Assembly (NCBI RefSeq): GCF_019175365.1
Contig: NZ_CP059572.1
Coordinates: 3,968,001-4,032,000 of the forward strand
Origin: Actinomadura graeca
GTDB lineage: Bacteria > Actinomycetota > Actinomycetes > Streptosporangiales > Streptosporangiaceae
Direction of reading: 5' to 3'
DNA length: 64,000 nucleotides
In this document: piece by piece, positions 9,144-21,173 of the stretch
Layout of the letters: the number at the start of each line of letters is the position of its first letter
Numbering within the stretch: position 1 is the stretch's first letter
The notes under the pieces: model-generated
Seen by the model: only the letters and a program-made list of their open reading frames with translations
Database searches by the model: none
What the model was told of the DNA's origin: nothing
Program-made: the position numbers and the translations under genes

Positions 9144-10169
9144 ATGAAGACGCAATGCGAGCTTCTGGTTCCGCACATGTCGCAGTACCGGGATTTCGAT
9201 GACCGCGGCGAGACCCGGTACCTGCCCTACCTGATGTACTTCCATCGCACGGACTACCGGTCTGCCGTCATCAACACCGATCGGCTCGGTTTCCGCGTCG
9301 CCCGCGGGGCGGAGGGATCGGGTTCGGTCGCCACGGCCCCGGCGCGCGGTCGGGTGCGGCTGGTCGCGGGGAGTTCGGCGGCGCTCGGGGTGGGGGCGAC
9401 CAGTGACGCGACGACCGTCCCGTCGCGGTTGTGGACCCGGTACGCGCCGTCGACGCCCTGGCTCAACTTCGGGGGACGCAGTCACTCGTCCATGCAGGAG
9501 CTGATCCTGCTGCTCTCCTACCGGCACCTGCTGCCCGAAGTCGACGAGATCGTCATCCTCTCGGGCTTCAACGACCTCGCGACCAGCCGGTTGCCCAAGT
9601 GGCAGGTCGGCGACAACGGCGCGTACTTCTTCTGCGGTGATTTCTTCGAGGCGATGGAGCGATTGCGGAGAAGGGACCGGGGGCGGGGAAGGCGCCGCAG
9701 AGAGCGGCGCGGTGAACGCGTCTCACCGCATACCGCCGCGGCCGCCCGAGATCCCGCGGAGATCGTCGCCACGGCCCTCGACCTGACCTCCCGCCATCTG
9801 GAGGGCTACCGGTCGCTGGCCGGCCCGGCGACGCGGATCTCCTACGTCCTCCAGCCGCTGGCCCCCTGGATCCGCGATGAGCCCGCACCGCAGGAACGGC
9901 TTCTCTTCGACGAACTGGACGGCATGTCCCGGCAGGGGACGTTCACCGAGATGTTCGGCCAGATCGCCACGCGGGAAGTATGGAGTCTCTATTCAGAAGG
10001 TCTTCGCGTCGCGTGCGAGAAGCAGGACGTGAGTTTCGTCGACCTCAATTCCCTCCTCGCGGAGGAGGCCCCGAAGGACAGTTGGATCTTCGTTGACCGT
10101 GCACACTGCACCGACGCCGGGTACGACCTGATTTCTCGCATCATCGCCCGGCAGCTGAACCTGTCGTGA
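9144..10169 (+). CDS. SGNH/GDSL hydrolase-like protein
   Basis: A 341-residue protein with an SGNH-type block pattern: the nucleophile region VRLVAGSSAALGVGATSD (about residues 72-89), a block III-like LSGFNDLA, and block V DRAHCTDAGYDL with the Asp-x-x-His pair. The early segment LPYLMYFHRTDYRSAVINTDRLGFR resembles the proteins annotated as inducer of phenazine A, from memory. Such SGNH proteins often accompany carbamoyltransferase/SxtJ modules, as here. An Arg-rich insertion (about residues 175-195) is unusual. The ATG at 9144 follows GAGGAGA. There is no signal peptide, so it is probably cytoplasmic. It is the first gene of the locus, 25 bp before the 29-residue peptide gene. An acyl or carbamoyl esterase or transferase is possible; the substrate is unknown. 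Confidence 0.75.
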   Translation: MKTQCELLVPHMSQYRDFDDRGETRYLPYLMYFHRTDYRSAVINTDRLGFRVARGAEGSGSVATAPARGRVRLVAGSSAALGVGATSDATTVPSRLWTRYAPSTPWLNFGGRSHSSMQELILLLSYRHLLPEVDEIVILSGFNDLATSRLPKWQVGDNGAYFFCGDFFEAMERLRRRDRGRGRRRRERRGERVSPHTAAAARDPAEIVATALDLTSRHLEGYRSLAGPATRISYVLQPLAPWIRDEPAPQERLLFDELDGMSRQGTFTEMFGQIATREVWSLYSEGLRVACEKQDVSFVDLNSLLAEEAPKDSWIFVDRAHCTDAGYDLISRIIARQLNLS

Positions 10170-10194
10170 CCGCTGTAGCTGATTGGAGAGGCCA

Positions 10195-10284
10195 ATGGGA
10201 GCGCGCGTGCGCAAAGTGATCAAAAACCTCCGAAGGCGTCGGCGTAAGAGCAAGAACGACGCGTCGATCTACCCCATGTTCTGA
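10195..10284 (+). CDS. 29-residue basic peptide, candidate precursor or small partner protein
   Basis: An ORF of 29 codons with its own ribosome site (GGAGAGG three bases before the ATG). It sits between the SGNH gene (25 bp upstream) and the HDO gene (47 bp downstream), all on one strand. The peptide starts MGARVRKVIKNL, continues with an Arg/Lys block (RRRRRKSK) and ends NDASIYPMF. It has no Cys and no membrane segment. DUF5989 proteins, small partners of carbamoyltransferase/SxtJ modules, end in a similar -IYT(L/I)F, as I recall the family. It could therefore be a truncated DUF5989-like partner or a substrate peptide for the HDO or carbamoyltransferase. Coding status is inferred from position, ribosome site and C-terminal motif. 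Confidence 0.6.
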   Translation: MGARVRKVIKNLRRRRRKSKNDASIYPMF

Positions 10285-10331
10285 CTCCTGCACGGGAAGG
10301 CAATGGCGCACACCGGCCGGAGGGCGAAAGG

Positions 10332-12587
10332 ATGCAACGCACACCAGCAAAGGCCGTCCCGAGCAGCGCGGGAGAAAGCGCTGCCCGGACGCTCTACGTC
10401 ACCGCCGCCGATCCCGAGGGCGCGGTTCCAGGAACGGGGCTCTGCGACGACCTCCGTGCGGAAATGCGCCGGTTCGAGGGCCTGGACGGGCCCGGGGACG
10501 CGAATGGGGCACAGCCCTGGCACAGCGGCACGGGCCGATCCCGCGACCTCGATGACCTCCAGCGCGCGGTGCGGTCCTGGGCGGAGACCGCGGAGCAGCG
10601 CCATCTCCTGCTGTACGAGGAGGCGGACACCGGGACGAGGCAGGTGCTGGCGCGGCGGGCGGCCCTCGGCTGCGCGCCGCTCGCGCTGGTGTCGGGTGCC
10701 TGGCTGCAATGGCTGACCGGCCCGGCGAACGCCGATTCCGGCGTCGCCCTGCGGATCCTGGCGCTGTACGCCTCCGACGTCGGTGTCGGCCGCCCCCGCG
10801 GTTCCCGGGGGGACGCGTATCTCACCGTGCTGCGCCGGTTGTCGCTGTCCGAGCACGCCGTGCCGGCCGAGCGGCTCGCGAACGACCCGCGGGTGGCGGA
10901 CGCGGCCTTCCACGTGCCCGCCGTGCTGCTGGCCATGAGCCGCCGTCCCGACGTCTTCGACGCGGAGATCCTCGGCGCCGACCTCTGCCTGCGGGCGGCC
11001 GGGCGTCCACCGGCGCTCGGCGTGGTGAGGCGTGCGGTGCCGGACGCGGACTGGGACGCGCTCGACCCCGGCGCGGCCCGCCATGAGGACGGGCCCCGTG
11101 ACCTCGACCGCTGCCGCGCCGCCGTCGCGGCGCTGCTCGCGGAGTCCACCGCCGACCGGGTGCTCCAGGGCTTCGGCTGGGCTTTCGCAGCCCTGCGCTG
11201 GTGGGACGGTGCGCTGTTCGAGGAGCTCACCGCGTCCTGCGATCCCGCCCACGAGATGGCGGAGCTGCTGCGCCTGAGGGCGCGGGAGGGCGCGGTCTAC
11301 CACCGCGACTTCCGGCTCGACGGCAGATCACTCTCGGACTGGCTGGCCGAGTGCCGGGACGATCCCGGACCGCTGCTCTCCGCGCTGGCCGCCAGCCGCC
11401 TGATCAAGCGGGGACGCTCCGCGGACAGCCCGCTGGTCAACGGCCTGGTCGGGGAGCGCGGCCGCATGTTCCGGGTGTTCTCGCCGGACGACCTGACGGT
11501 GATCCGGCGCTGGATCGACGCCCTCCCCCGCCCGGAGACGGCCGGGACCGCAGGCGGAGTCCCGGCCGGGACCGCAAACGGAGCCTCAGCCGGGACCGCA
11601 GGCGGAAGCCCGCGCGGGAACGGCGCCACCGGCGCGGAGCCGCTCGTCCTCAGGACGCCCCACGCCACCGAGGACGACTCCGGAGGGCGGGCGCCCGAGA
11701 CGCTCCGCGCGGCCTACCACCGGTTGCAGACGCGCGCGGGCGACCCGGCTCTGGCCCGGTACGCCTTCGGCTACGTCCACGGCTGGCTGGCCCGCTCGCG
11801 CCACGGAATCGGTCACGGGGACCTGCCGCTGCCGGAGCGCTGGACGCCGGACGGGCTGCGGCCCTGGCTCGTCGAGCAGCACGACGAGCACGGCCTCCGC
11901 TTCGAGCAGAACACCGGCGCCCCGGTCCCGTCCCGGCGGGAACTGATCGACTCGACCGTGCAGCTGGCACCGCTGACCCTGATCGACGGCGGGTGGCTGC
12001 AGGGCTTCACCGACTACGGGCACGCGTCGTCCGAGGTCGGGCATTTCCTGTTCGAGACGTACTGGGACGAGCTCGGGAACGGCGAGCCGCGGCTGAACCA
12101 CCCGCTGATCTACCGGGAGGTCCTCGCGGAGATGGGCGTCCGGCTGCCTCCGACGGGGTCGGAGGAGTTCGCGCGGTGGCCCGGGTTCGAGGACCGCTCG
12201 TTCGAGCTGCCGGTCTACTGGCTGTGCATCGGCCGGTTCCCGCGCACGTTCCTGCCGGAGGTGCTGGGGCTGAACCTGGCGATGGAGCTGTCCGGCGTGG
12301 GCGGCACGTACCGGCAGGCCAGGATCGCGCTGAAGAGCCACGGGTTCAGCACCCGGTTCGTCGACATCCACAACACCATCGACAACGTCGCCAGCGGCCA
12401 CTCGGCCTGGGCCGCCGACGCCGTGGACACCTACATGGCGGGTCTGCCCGCCCTCGAAGGCCCCGGGGCCCGGACGGCGGCGTGGGAGCGCGTCCGCACC
12501 GGCTACCGGTCGCTCAATCCGCCGTCCGGCCGCCGTGCCCGCCGGGCTGCCCGGCGTGCCCGCACGAAGGGGCGTTCCCATGCCTGA
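10332..12587 (+). CDS. Tandem HDO (iron-containing redox enzyme family) protein, N-terminal half degenerate
   Basis: A 751-residue protein. The C-terminal half (about 430-720) has the iron-containing redox enzyme (Haem_oxygenas_2) pattern: WLQGFTDY...SSEVGHFLFETYWDELGNG (554-583), a mid-helix AMELSG (E652) and FVDIHNTIDNVASGHSAWA with H680, D684 and H690. These are the expected diiron ligands of heme-oxygenase-like diiron enzymes. The N-terminal half repeats the fold (GAWLQWLTGP...SGVALRILALYASDVGVGRPR) but lacks the Glu and His positions, so it is probably non-catalytic. The halves are joined by an AGTA(G/N)G-type repeat linker. HDO enzymes oxidise amino acids or fatty acids. The ATG at 10332 follows GGAGGGCGAAAGG. 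The gene overlaps the carbamoyltransferase start by 8 bp. Confidence 0.8.
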   Translation: MQRTPAKAVPSSAGESAARTLYVTAADPEGAVPGTGLCDDLRAEMRRFEGLDGPGDANGAQPWHSGTGRSRDLDDLQRAVRSWAETAEQRHLLLYEEADTGTRQVLARRAALGCAPLALVSGAWLQWLTGPANADSGVALRILALYASDVGVGRPRGSRGDAYLTVLRRLSLSEHAVPAERLANDPRVADAAFHVPAVLLAMSRRPDVFDAEILGADLCLRAAGRPPALGVVRRAVPDADWDALDPGAARHEDGPRDLDRCRAAVAALLAESTADRVLQGFGWAFAALRWWDGALFEELTASCDPAHEMAELLRLRAREGAVYHRDFRLDGRSLSDWLAECRDDPGPLLSALAASRLIKRGRSADSPLVNGLVGERGRMFRVFSPDDLTVIRRWIDALPRPETAGTAGGVPAGTANGASAGTAGGSPRGNGATGAEPLVLRTPHATEDDSGGRAPETLRAAYHRLQTRAGDPALARYAFGYVHGWLARSRHGIGHGDLPLPERWTPDGLRPWLVEQHDEHGLRFEQNTGAPVPSRRELIDSTVQLAPLTLIDGGWLQGFTDYGHASSEVGHFLFETYWDELGNGEPRLNHPLIYREVLAEMGVRLPPTGSEEFARWPGFEDRSFELPVYWLCIGRFPRTFLPEVLGLNLAMELSGVGGTYRQARIALKSHGFSTRFVDIHNTIDNVASGHSAWAADAVDTYMAGLPALEGPGARTAAWERVRTGYRSLNPPSGRRARRAARRARTKGRSHA
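11541..11612 (+). repeat. Three tandem 24-bp units in the HDO gene linker
   Basis: Units at 11541-11564, 11565-11588 and 11589-11612 each begin GCCGGGACCGCA and encode AGTAGGVP, AGTANGAS and AGTAGGSP. The repeat is in frame and lies between the two HDO halves, so changes in copy number would only alter linker length. Confidence 0.9.
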
Positions 12588-14412
12588 CCTGGTCCTCGGA
12601 CTGTCCGCCTTCTACCACGACAGTGCCGCCGCCCTCGTGGCGGACGGCGTCCCGATCGCGGCGGCGCAGGAGGAGCGGTTCAGCCGCCGCCGCCACGACT
12701 CGGCCTTCCCGGCGAACGCGGTGCGGTACTGCCTGCGCGAGGCGGGCGCCGTCCTGGACGATGTCGGCGCGATCGCCTACTACGAGGACCCGAGGCTCAA
12801 GTTCGGCCGGGTCATGGCGACCTTCGCGGGCGCCGCGCCCTTCGGTTTCGCGGCGTTCCGCGATGTCTTCCCGACGTGGCCGTCCTGGAAGCTGCGCATG
12901 GCGAGGACGGTCGAGCGGCGGCTCGGGGACCTCGGCATGGGCCGGGCGCCCGGGATCGTGATCCGGCGCCATCACGAGTCGCACGCTGCATCGGCGTTCT
13001 ACCCCGGTCCGTACGAGTCCGCGGCCGTCCTCTGCGTCGACGGTGTGGGCGAATGGGCCACGACGACCATCTGGCACGGGCAGGGCGACCGGCTGGAAAG
13101 CCTCGCCGAACTGCGTTTCCCGCACTCGCTCGGGATGCTGTACTCCGCCTTCACCTACTTCTGCGGCTTCAAGGTCGACTCCGGCGAATACAAGCTGATG
13201 GGACTGGCGCCCTACGGGACACCCCGGTACGCGCCACTGATCCGGGAGAAGCTGATCGACCTCAAGGCGGACGGCTCGTTCCGCCTCGACCTGCGGTACT
13301 TCGAGTTCCTGCGCGGGCAGGTCATGACCGGCCGGGCCTTCGAGCGGCTCTTCGGCGGCCCGCGGCGGGTGCCCGAGGGGCCGCTCACCGAGCGCGAGTT
13401 CGACCTCGCGGCGTCCGTGCAGCAGGTCACCGAGGACGCGGTCATGCTCCTGGCGCGCACCGCCCGCCGCCTCACCGGCGAGTCGCGCCTGTGCATGGCC
13501 GGCGGCGTGGCGCTGAACTGCGTCGCCAACGGCAAGGTCGCCCGGGACGAGGGGCTCGATGAGCTGTGGGTGCAGCCCGCCGCCGGGGACGCGGGCGGGG
13601 CGCTCGGCGCCGCGCTCGCGGTCGCCCTGGAACGGGGGGCGTCCCGCACCGACCTGGGCACAGGCCGGGACGCGATGTCCGGGTCGCTGCTCGGCCCCTC
13701 CTACGGTGACGAGGAGGTCGGCGCCTACCTCGACGCGGCGGGCATCCCGTACACGCGTCCGGGCCCGGACGCGCTGGTCCGGCGCGTGGCCGGCGAGCTC
13801 GCCGCCGGAAGGATCGTCGGCTGGCATCAGGGACGGATGGAGTTCGGCCCCCGCGCGCTGGGCGCCCGCTCGATCCTCGGGGATCCGCGCGACGCCGCCA
13901 TGCAGTCCACGATGAACCTGAAGATCAAGTTCAGGGAGTCGTTCCGGCCGTTCGCCCCGTCGGTGCTCGCCTCCGACGCCAAGGACTACTTCGAGCTGGG
14001 GCAGGAGAGCCCGTACATGCTCCTGGTCGCCGACGTCGCGCCCGCGCACCGGGTGGCGGCCGACACCGGCGGGGTCACCGGCCTGGACCTGCTGCGGGTG
14101 CGGCGCTCCACCATCCCCGCGGTGACCCACGTCGACTCGTCGGCGCGGGTGCAGACCGTCACCGAGGACGCCGGGCCCGTGTACCACCGGCTGCTCACGG
14201 CGTTCAAGGAGGCGACCGGCTGCCCGGTGCTGGTGAACACCTCGTTCAACGTGCGCGGCGAGCCGATCGTGAACACGCCGCAGGAGGCGTACGCCTGCTT
14301 CATGCGCACCGACATCGACCTGCTGGTCATCGGCGGCTTCCTGCTCGACAAGGCGGACCAGCCGGCGTGGCGGGAACAGGACGACTGGCGCTCGGAGATC
14401 CCCCCGGACTGA
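12580..14412 (+). CDS. NodU/CmcH-type O-carbamoyltransferase
   Basis: A 610-residue carbamoyltransferase of the TobZ/NovN/CmcH/NodU family. It transfers carbamoyl from carbamoyl phosphate via carbamoyl-adenylate to a hydroxyl. The N-terminal Kae1-like domain shows FYHDSAAALV, EERFSRRRHDSAFP and the metal-binding HHESHAAS; later come MAGGVALNCVANGK, AAGDAGGALGAA and the C-terminal WHQGRMEFGPRALGARSILGDPR and FRPFAPSVL blocks. Length is typical. The ATG at 12580 overlaps the HDO stop. An SxtJ-like gene and a full carA/carB pair follow, the latter presumably supplying carbamoyl phosphate. The family is secure; the acceptor is unknown. Confidence 0.93.
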   Translation: MPDLVLGLSAFYHDSAAALVADGVPIAAAQEERFSRRRHDSAFPANAVRYCLREAGAVLDDVGAIAYYEDPRLKFGRVMATFAGAAPFGFAAFRDVFPTWPSWKLRMARTVERRLGDLGMGRAPGIVIRRHHESHAASAFYPGPYESAAVLCVDGVGEWATTTIWHGQGDRLESLAELRFPHSLGMLYSAFTYFCGFKVDSGEYKLMGLAPYGTPRYAPLIREKLIDLKADGSFRLDLRYFEFLRGQVMTGRAFERLFGGPRRVPEGPLTEREFDLAASVQQVTEDAVMLLARTARRLTGESRLCMAGGVALNCVANGKVARDEGLDELWVQPAAGDAGGALGAALAVALERGASRTDLGTGRDAMSGSLLGPSYGDEEVGAYLDAAGIPYTRPGPDALVRRVAGELAAGRIVGWHQGRMEFGPRALGARSILGDPRDAAMQSTMNLKIKFRESFRPFAPSVLASDAKDYFELGQESPYMLLVADVAPAHRVAADTGGVTGLDLLRVRRSTIPAVTHVDSSARVQTVTEDAGPVYHRLLTAFKEATGCPVLVNTSFNVRGEPIVNTPQEAYACFMRTDIDLLVIGGFLLDKADQPAWREQDDWRSEIPPD

Positions 14413-14452
14413 CGGCGAACGGCCCCGTTTCCCACCGAGAAAGGTGCCCACC

Positions 14453-14629
14453 GTGCGCACTGTGCCGCTCTTCCTCGCCTACTACTTCGTCCTCACCCCG
14501 TACGGCCTGGCACGGCGGGTGATACGCGACCCCCTGGCCCGCAGGCCCGACCGGCGCGCCGCGTCCTACTGGACGTTCACCGCTCCAGCGAGGTCCTCCG
14601 GGACGGCGAACGATCCGGGCCGGGTGTGA
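14453..14629 (+). CDS. Mini SxtJ-like membrane protein
   Basis: A 58-residue protein starting GTG after GAGAAAGG. One hydrophobic stretch (VPLFLAYYFVLTPYGLA) is followed by RRVIRDPLARRPDRRAASYWTF. This matches the C-terminal part of SxtJ-family proteins, where a TP-x-G-L-x-x-R segment and a DPL-x-R-x-x-D...SYW tail follow the last helix. SxtJ proteins accompany carbamoyltransferases, including in the saxitoxin cluster, but normally have extra helices; here only the last one remains. It sits 40 bp after the carbamoyltransferase and 3 bp before carA, and may tether the carbamoyltransferase to the membrane. The role is inferred. Confidence 0.65.
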   Translation: MRTVPLFLAYYFVLTPYGLARRVIRDPLARRPDRRAASYWTFTAPARSSGTANDPGRV

Positions 14630-14632
14630 GAC

Positions 14633-15830
14633 GTGCCCGCACCCGGCGCGACCACGGCGTCCGAGACACCCGCGGTGCTCCTTCTAGAAGACGGCCGCGC
14701 CTTCCACGGCCGGTCCTACGGCGCGGTCGGCGCGACCGTCGGCGAGGCCGTCTTCGCCACGGGGACCACCGGCTACCAGGAGACCCTCACCGACCCCTCC
14801 TACCACCGGCAGGTCGTCGTGATGACCGCACCGCACATCGGCAACACCGGCGTCAACGACGAGGACGGGGAGTCCCGGCGCATCTGGGTCGCCGGGTACG
14901 TCGTGCGCGATCCCGCCCGGACGCCCTCCAGCTGGCGCTCCCGCCGCCCGCTGGAGGAGGAGCTCGCGGGGCAGGGCGTCGTCGGGATACGGGGGGTGGA
15001 CACCCGCGCCGTCACCCGCCATCTGCGCGAGCACGGCGCGATGCGGGCAGGCGTGTTCTCCGGCCACGCCCTCGCCCGCTCCTCCGGCCACGCCGGCATG
15101 GACGCGCTGCTGCGCACGGTCCGCCGCGCACCGCGGATGGCGGGGGCGGATCTGTCCCACGAGGTCACCACCGTCCGGCCCTACATCGTCCCCGCGGTGG
15201 GCCCACGGCGTTCCACCGTGGTCGCGGTCGATCTCGGCATCAAGGCGATGACGCCCGCGCTGATGGCGGAACGCGGCATGGACGTGCACGTCCTGCCGTC
15301 CACCTGCGACGTTGACGACGTCTACGCCCGCGAACCCGACGGGGTGTTCTTCTCCAACGGCCCCGGCGATCCGGCCGCGATGGACGCGCACGTCGCCCTG
15401 CTGTGCGATGTCCTCGCCAAGGGCACTCCCTTCTTCGGCATTTGCCTGGGGCACGAGCTGCTCGGACGGGCCCTGGGATTCCCGACGTACAAGCTCGGGT
15501 ACGGCCATCGCGGCATCAACCAGCCGGTGCGGGACCGCGGCACCGGAAGGGTGGAGATCACCGCGCACAACCACGGGTTCGCGGTGCGGGCGCCGGCCGA
15601 CCGGGTCCCGGTGACCGCGTACGGCCGGGTCGAGGTCACCCACGTCTGCCTGAACGACGGCGTGGTCGAGGGGCTCCGCTGCCTGGACCTGCCCGCGTCC
15701 GGCGTCCAGTACCACCCCGAGGCCGCGGCCGGGCCGCACGACGCCTCCTACCTGTTCGACAGGTTCGCCGAGCTCATGAGCGGCACGGCGGGCCGGTCGC
15801 GGTCCACGACCGCAAGCCGGGAGACCGATC

Positions 15831-15847
<17 letters not shown>
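14633..15847 (+). CDS. carA: Carbamoyl-phosphate synthase small subunit (pathway-dedicated copy)
   Basis: A 404-residue glutamine amidotransferase subunit that releases ammonia from Gln for carbamoyl phosphate synthesis. The N-terminal CarA domain shows [10 protein letters not shown] and [14 protein letters not shown]. The class I GATase domain shows FFSNGPGDP, the nucleophile Cys in [18 protein letters not shown] and [11 protein letters not shown] with the catalytic His/Glu. GTG at 14633 is the start, 3 bp after the SxtJ-like gene. The 3' end overlaps carB by 17 bp. No pyrimidine gene (pyrB, pyrC, pyrF) is near; the gene sits behind a carbamoyltransferase, so it probably supplies secondary metabolism rather than UMP or arginine synthesis. 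A second, housekeeping copy is expected elsewhere. Confidence 0.93.
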
Positions 15848-19109
<3,262 letters not shown>

Positions 19110-19167
19110 CGCCCGGCCCGCACGCCACCGAGGGGCCCGGCGGGACCGCGGCCCCTCGGCCGGAGAC

Positions 19168-19926
19168 ATGATGTCCCCTCTTGAGATGGTCGTGGTCGCG
19201 CTCGCCGGGGTGTTCGCCGGCGGCATCAACACCGTCGTCGGATCCGGCACGCTGGTGGCTTTCCCCGCGCTGCTCGCTGTGGGCTACCCGCCGGTCGTCG
19301 CGAACGTCTCCAACAGCCTCGGCCTGGCACCCGGCTCGCTGAGCGGCGCCTACGGCTACCGCGACGAGCTGCGCGGCCAGCATGGGAGGGTGCGGCGGCT
19401 CCTGCCCGCCTCGCTCGCCGGCGCGGTCACCGGCGCGTCGCTGCTGCTGGTCCTGCCAGCGGACGCCTTCTCGGCGATCGTGCCCGTGCTCATCCTCGTC
19501 GCGCTGGTGCTGGTGGCGGCCCAGCCCTTCCTGGTCCGCCGGCTCGCCTCGCGGCCGGAGCGGCGGCACGAGCACGGCGGCCTCCTCCTGTGGACGGGCG
19601 TGCTCCTGGGCGGCGTCTACGGCGGCTACTTCGGAGCCGCGCAGGGCGTGCTCCTGCTCGGGCTGATGGGCGTGCTCGTCCCCGAGGAACGCCTCCAGCG
19701 GATGAACGCCCTGAAGAACCTGCTCGTCGCGATGGTCAACCTGACGGCCGGGATCGTCTTCGTCTTCGTGGCGCACGTGGCCTGGACCGCGGTGCTGCTG
19801 CTCGGGGCGGGGTCGGTGGTCGGCGGCCAGATCGGCGCGCGGGTCGGGCGCAGGCTGCCGCCGGCCGCCCTCCGGGCGGTCATCGTGGTCGTCGGCGTCG
19901 CCGCCGTCGTGAAGCTGAACCTCTGA
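19168..19926 (+). CDS. TauE/SafE-type sulfite or sulfonate exporter family protein
   Basis: A 252-residue membrane protein with about seven or eight helices. The first repeat has the family signature AGGINTVVGSGTLVAFPALLAVGYPPVVANVSNS. The second repeat has GGVYGGYFGAAQGVLLLGLMG, NALKNLLVAMVN and VVGGQIGARVGRRLPP. Members export sulfite, sulfoacetate or related small anions, though many are uncharacterised. It starts 58 bp after carB (ATG-ATG doublet at 19168) and ends at a strong hairpin, so it may be the last gene of the operon. It could export the carbamoylated product or a small by-product; the substrate cannot be read from sequence. Confidence 0.85.
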   Translation: MMSPLEMVVVALAGVFAGGINTVVGSGTLVAFPALLAVGYPPVVANVSNSLGLAPGSLSGAYGYRDELRGQHGRVRRLLPASLAGAVTGASLLLVLPADAFSAIVPVLILVALVLVAAQPFLVRRLASRPERRHEHGGLLLWTGVLLGGVYGGYFGAAQGVLLLGLMGVLVPEERLQRMNALKNLLVAMVNLTAGIVFVFVAHVAWTAVLLLGAGSVVGGQIGARVGRRLPPAALRAVIVVVGVAAVVKLNL

Positions 19927-19946
19927 GCGGGCCGCCTTCCCGGAGC

Positions 19947-19985
19947 GCCCGCCGGCGCGAGGGTGGACTTCTCACGCCGGCGGGC
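19947..19985. terminator. Hairpin between convergent TauE-like and LysR genes
   Basis: GCCCGCCGGCG (19947-19957) is exactly complementary to CGCCGGCGGGC (19975-19985) across a 17-base loop. It lies about 20 bp after the TauE-like stop and before the convergent LysR gene ending at 20202, as expected for a GC-rich transcription terminator without a U-tract. Confidence 0.55.
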
Positions 19986-20201
19986 ACGAGGACGCTCTTC
20001 CCGGGTGCCTGGGGATGGCGGGAAGAGGGAGCGCCGGTTACCCAATGCCGCGAACGCTCCGGGTCCGGGGTACCGGACGTCCACGATGCGCGGGAGGTGC
20101 GCTGGAACGGCCGTTGTCCGGGCCCGTCTCGCGGGGACATCGTCACCCGCGCGGCCCCGTGACCGGTACTTCCACTCCGCCATAGCGCCGGGCTCTGGGT
20201 C

Positions 20202-21173
20202 CTACGTGGGGCGGTCGAGTGTCCGGGGACGCGCGTCGGGGTGGTCGGCGAGCCAGGGCAGGGTGGCGACGTGGCGCCGGATGACGGCGTCGTACAGCTC
20301 GTGGTGTGTGCGGTGAAGGACGTCGATCTCGGCGTTCGTGATGGTGGCCGTGCGCCAGCGGATGACGCGGTAGGCGTCGGTGGCGTGCCCGTCGAGGGCG
20401 ACGACGGTGATCCCCTCGGCGGGCTTCCAGGTGGGCGCGGCGAGGGCGATCGCCAGCCCGGCCGCGATGAAGCCGATGATGCCGCTCATCTCCATGTCGG
20501 CGTGGCGGAAGCGGGGCGTGAACCCGGCGTCCTCGCACGCGGCGCGCAGCATGGCGGTGCCCCCGTCGTCGCCTCCCTGCGGGGGGATCCAGGTCTCATC
20601 GGCGAGATCGGCCAGGCGGACGCGGCCCCGGGCGGCGAGCGGGTGCCCGGACGGCAGCGCGACCCCGCAGGGCTCGACCGTGATCAGGCGCTCGGCGGTG
20701 CCGGGCGGGCACGGCGGCGCGTGCGGGCTGGCGGGGCGTCCCATGAGGACCACGTCGACCTGGTCCTTGGCGAGGAGGTGGGTGAGGACGGCGCCGGAGT
20801 AGTCCAGGCTGGTGGTGACGGTGCGGTGCGGCAGCCCGGCCTCCAGCAGGCGCAGCCAGCGCCCGAGCAGGATGTGGGAGTGGGTGCCGAGCCTGAGGCC
20901 GGTGCGGGTGCCGCTGCCGGGCAGGGTCGCGAGCAGGTCGTCCATGTCGGTCAGCACCCCGCGGGCGCGCGCCACGACGTGCCGGCCGAGCGCGGTGAGG
21001 GCGATGCCGTGGCGGCTGCGGACGAACAGCGGCCCGCCGAACGCCTTCTCCATCCGGAGGAGCTGCTTGCTGAGCGTGGGCTGGGAGACGCCCAGGCTCG
21101 CCGCGGCGCGCGTGATGCTCCCCGTCTCGGCGAGCTGGCTGATCACGCGCAGGTGGCGTATTTCAACGTGCAT
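20202..21173 (-). CDS. LysR-type transcriptional regulator
   Basis: A 323-residue LTTR. The N-terminal winged helix reads HLRVISQLAETGSITRAAASLGVSQPTLSKQLLRMEKAFGGPLFVR, the standard LysR signature. The effector domain begins near residue 90 (GLRLGTHSHIL) and includes WIPPQGGDDGG and FIAAGLAIALAAP. LTTRs bind small ligands and act on divergent promoters; the divergent neighbour across about 410 bases is the small membrane protein gene that precedes the SbnA-like and MFS genes. It is likely local control of that second transcription unit. The ligand is unknown. Confidence 0.92.
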   Translation of the reverse strand: MHVEIRHLRVISQLAETGSITRAAASLGVSQPTLSKQLLRMEKAFGGPLFVRSRHGIALTALGRHVVARARGVLTDMDDLLATLPGSGTRTGLRLGTHSHILLGRWLRLLEAGLPHRTVTTSLDYSGAVLTHLLAKDQVDVVLMGRPASPHAPPCPPGTAERLITVEPCGVALPSGHPLAARGRVRLADLADETWIPPQGGDDGGTAMLRAACEDAGFTPRFRHADMEMSGIIGFIAAGLAIALAAPTWKPAEGITVVALDGHATDAYRVIRWRTATITNAEIDVLHRTHHELYDAVIRRHVATLPWLADHPDARPRTLDRPT

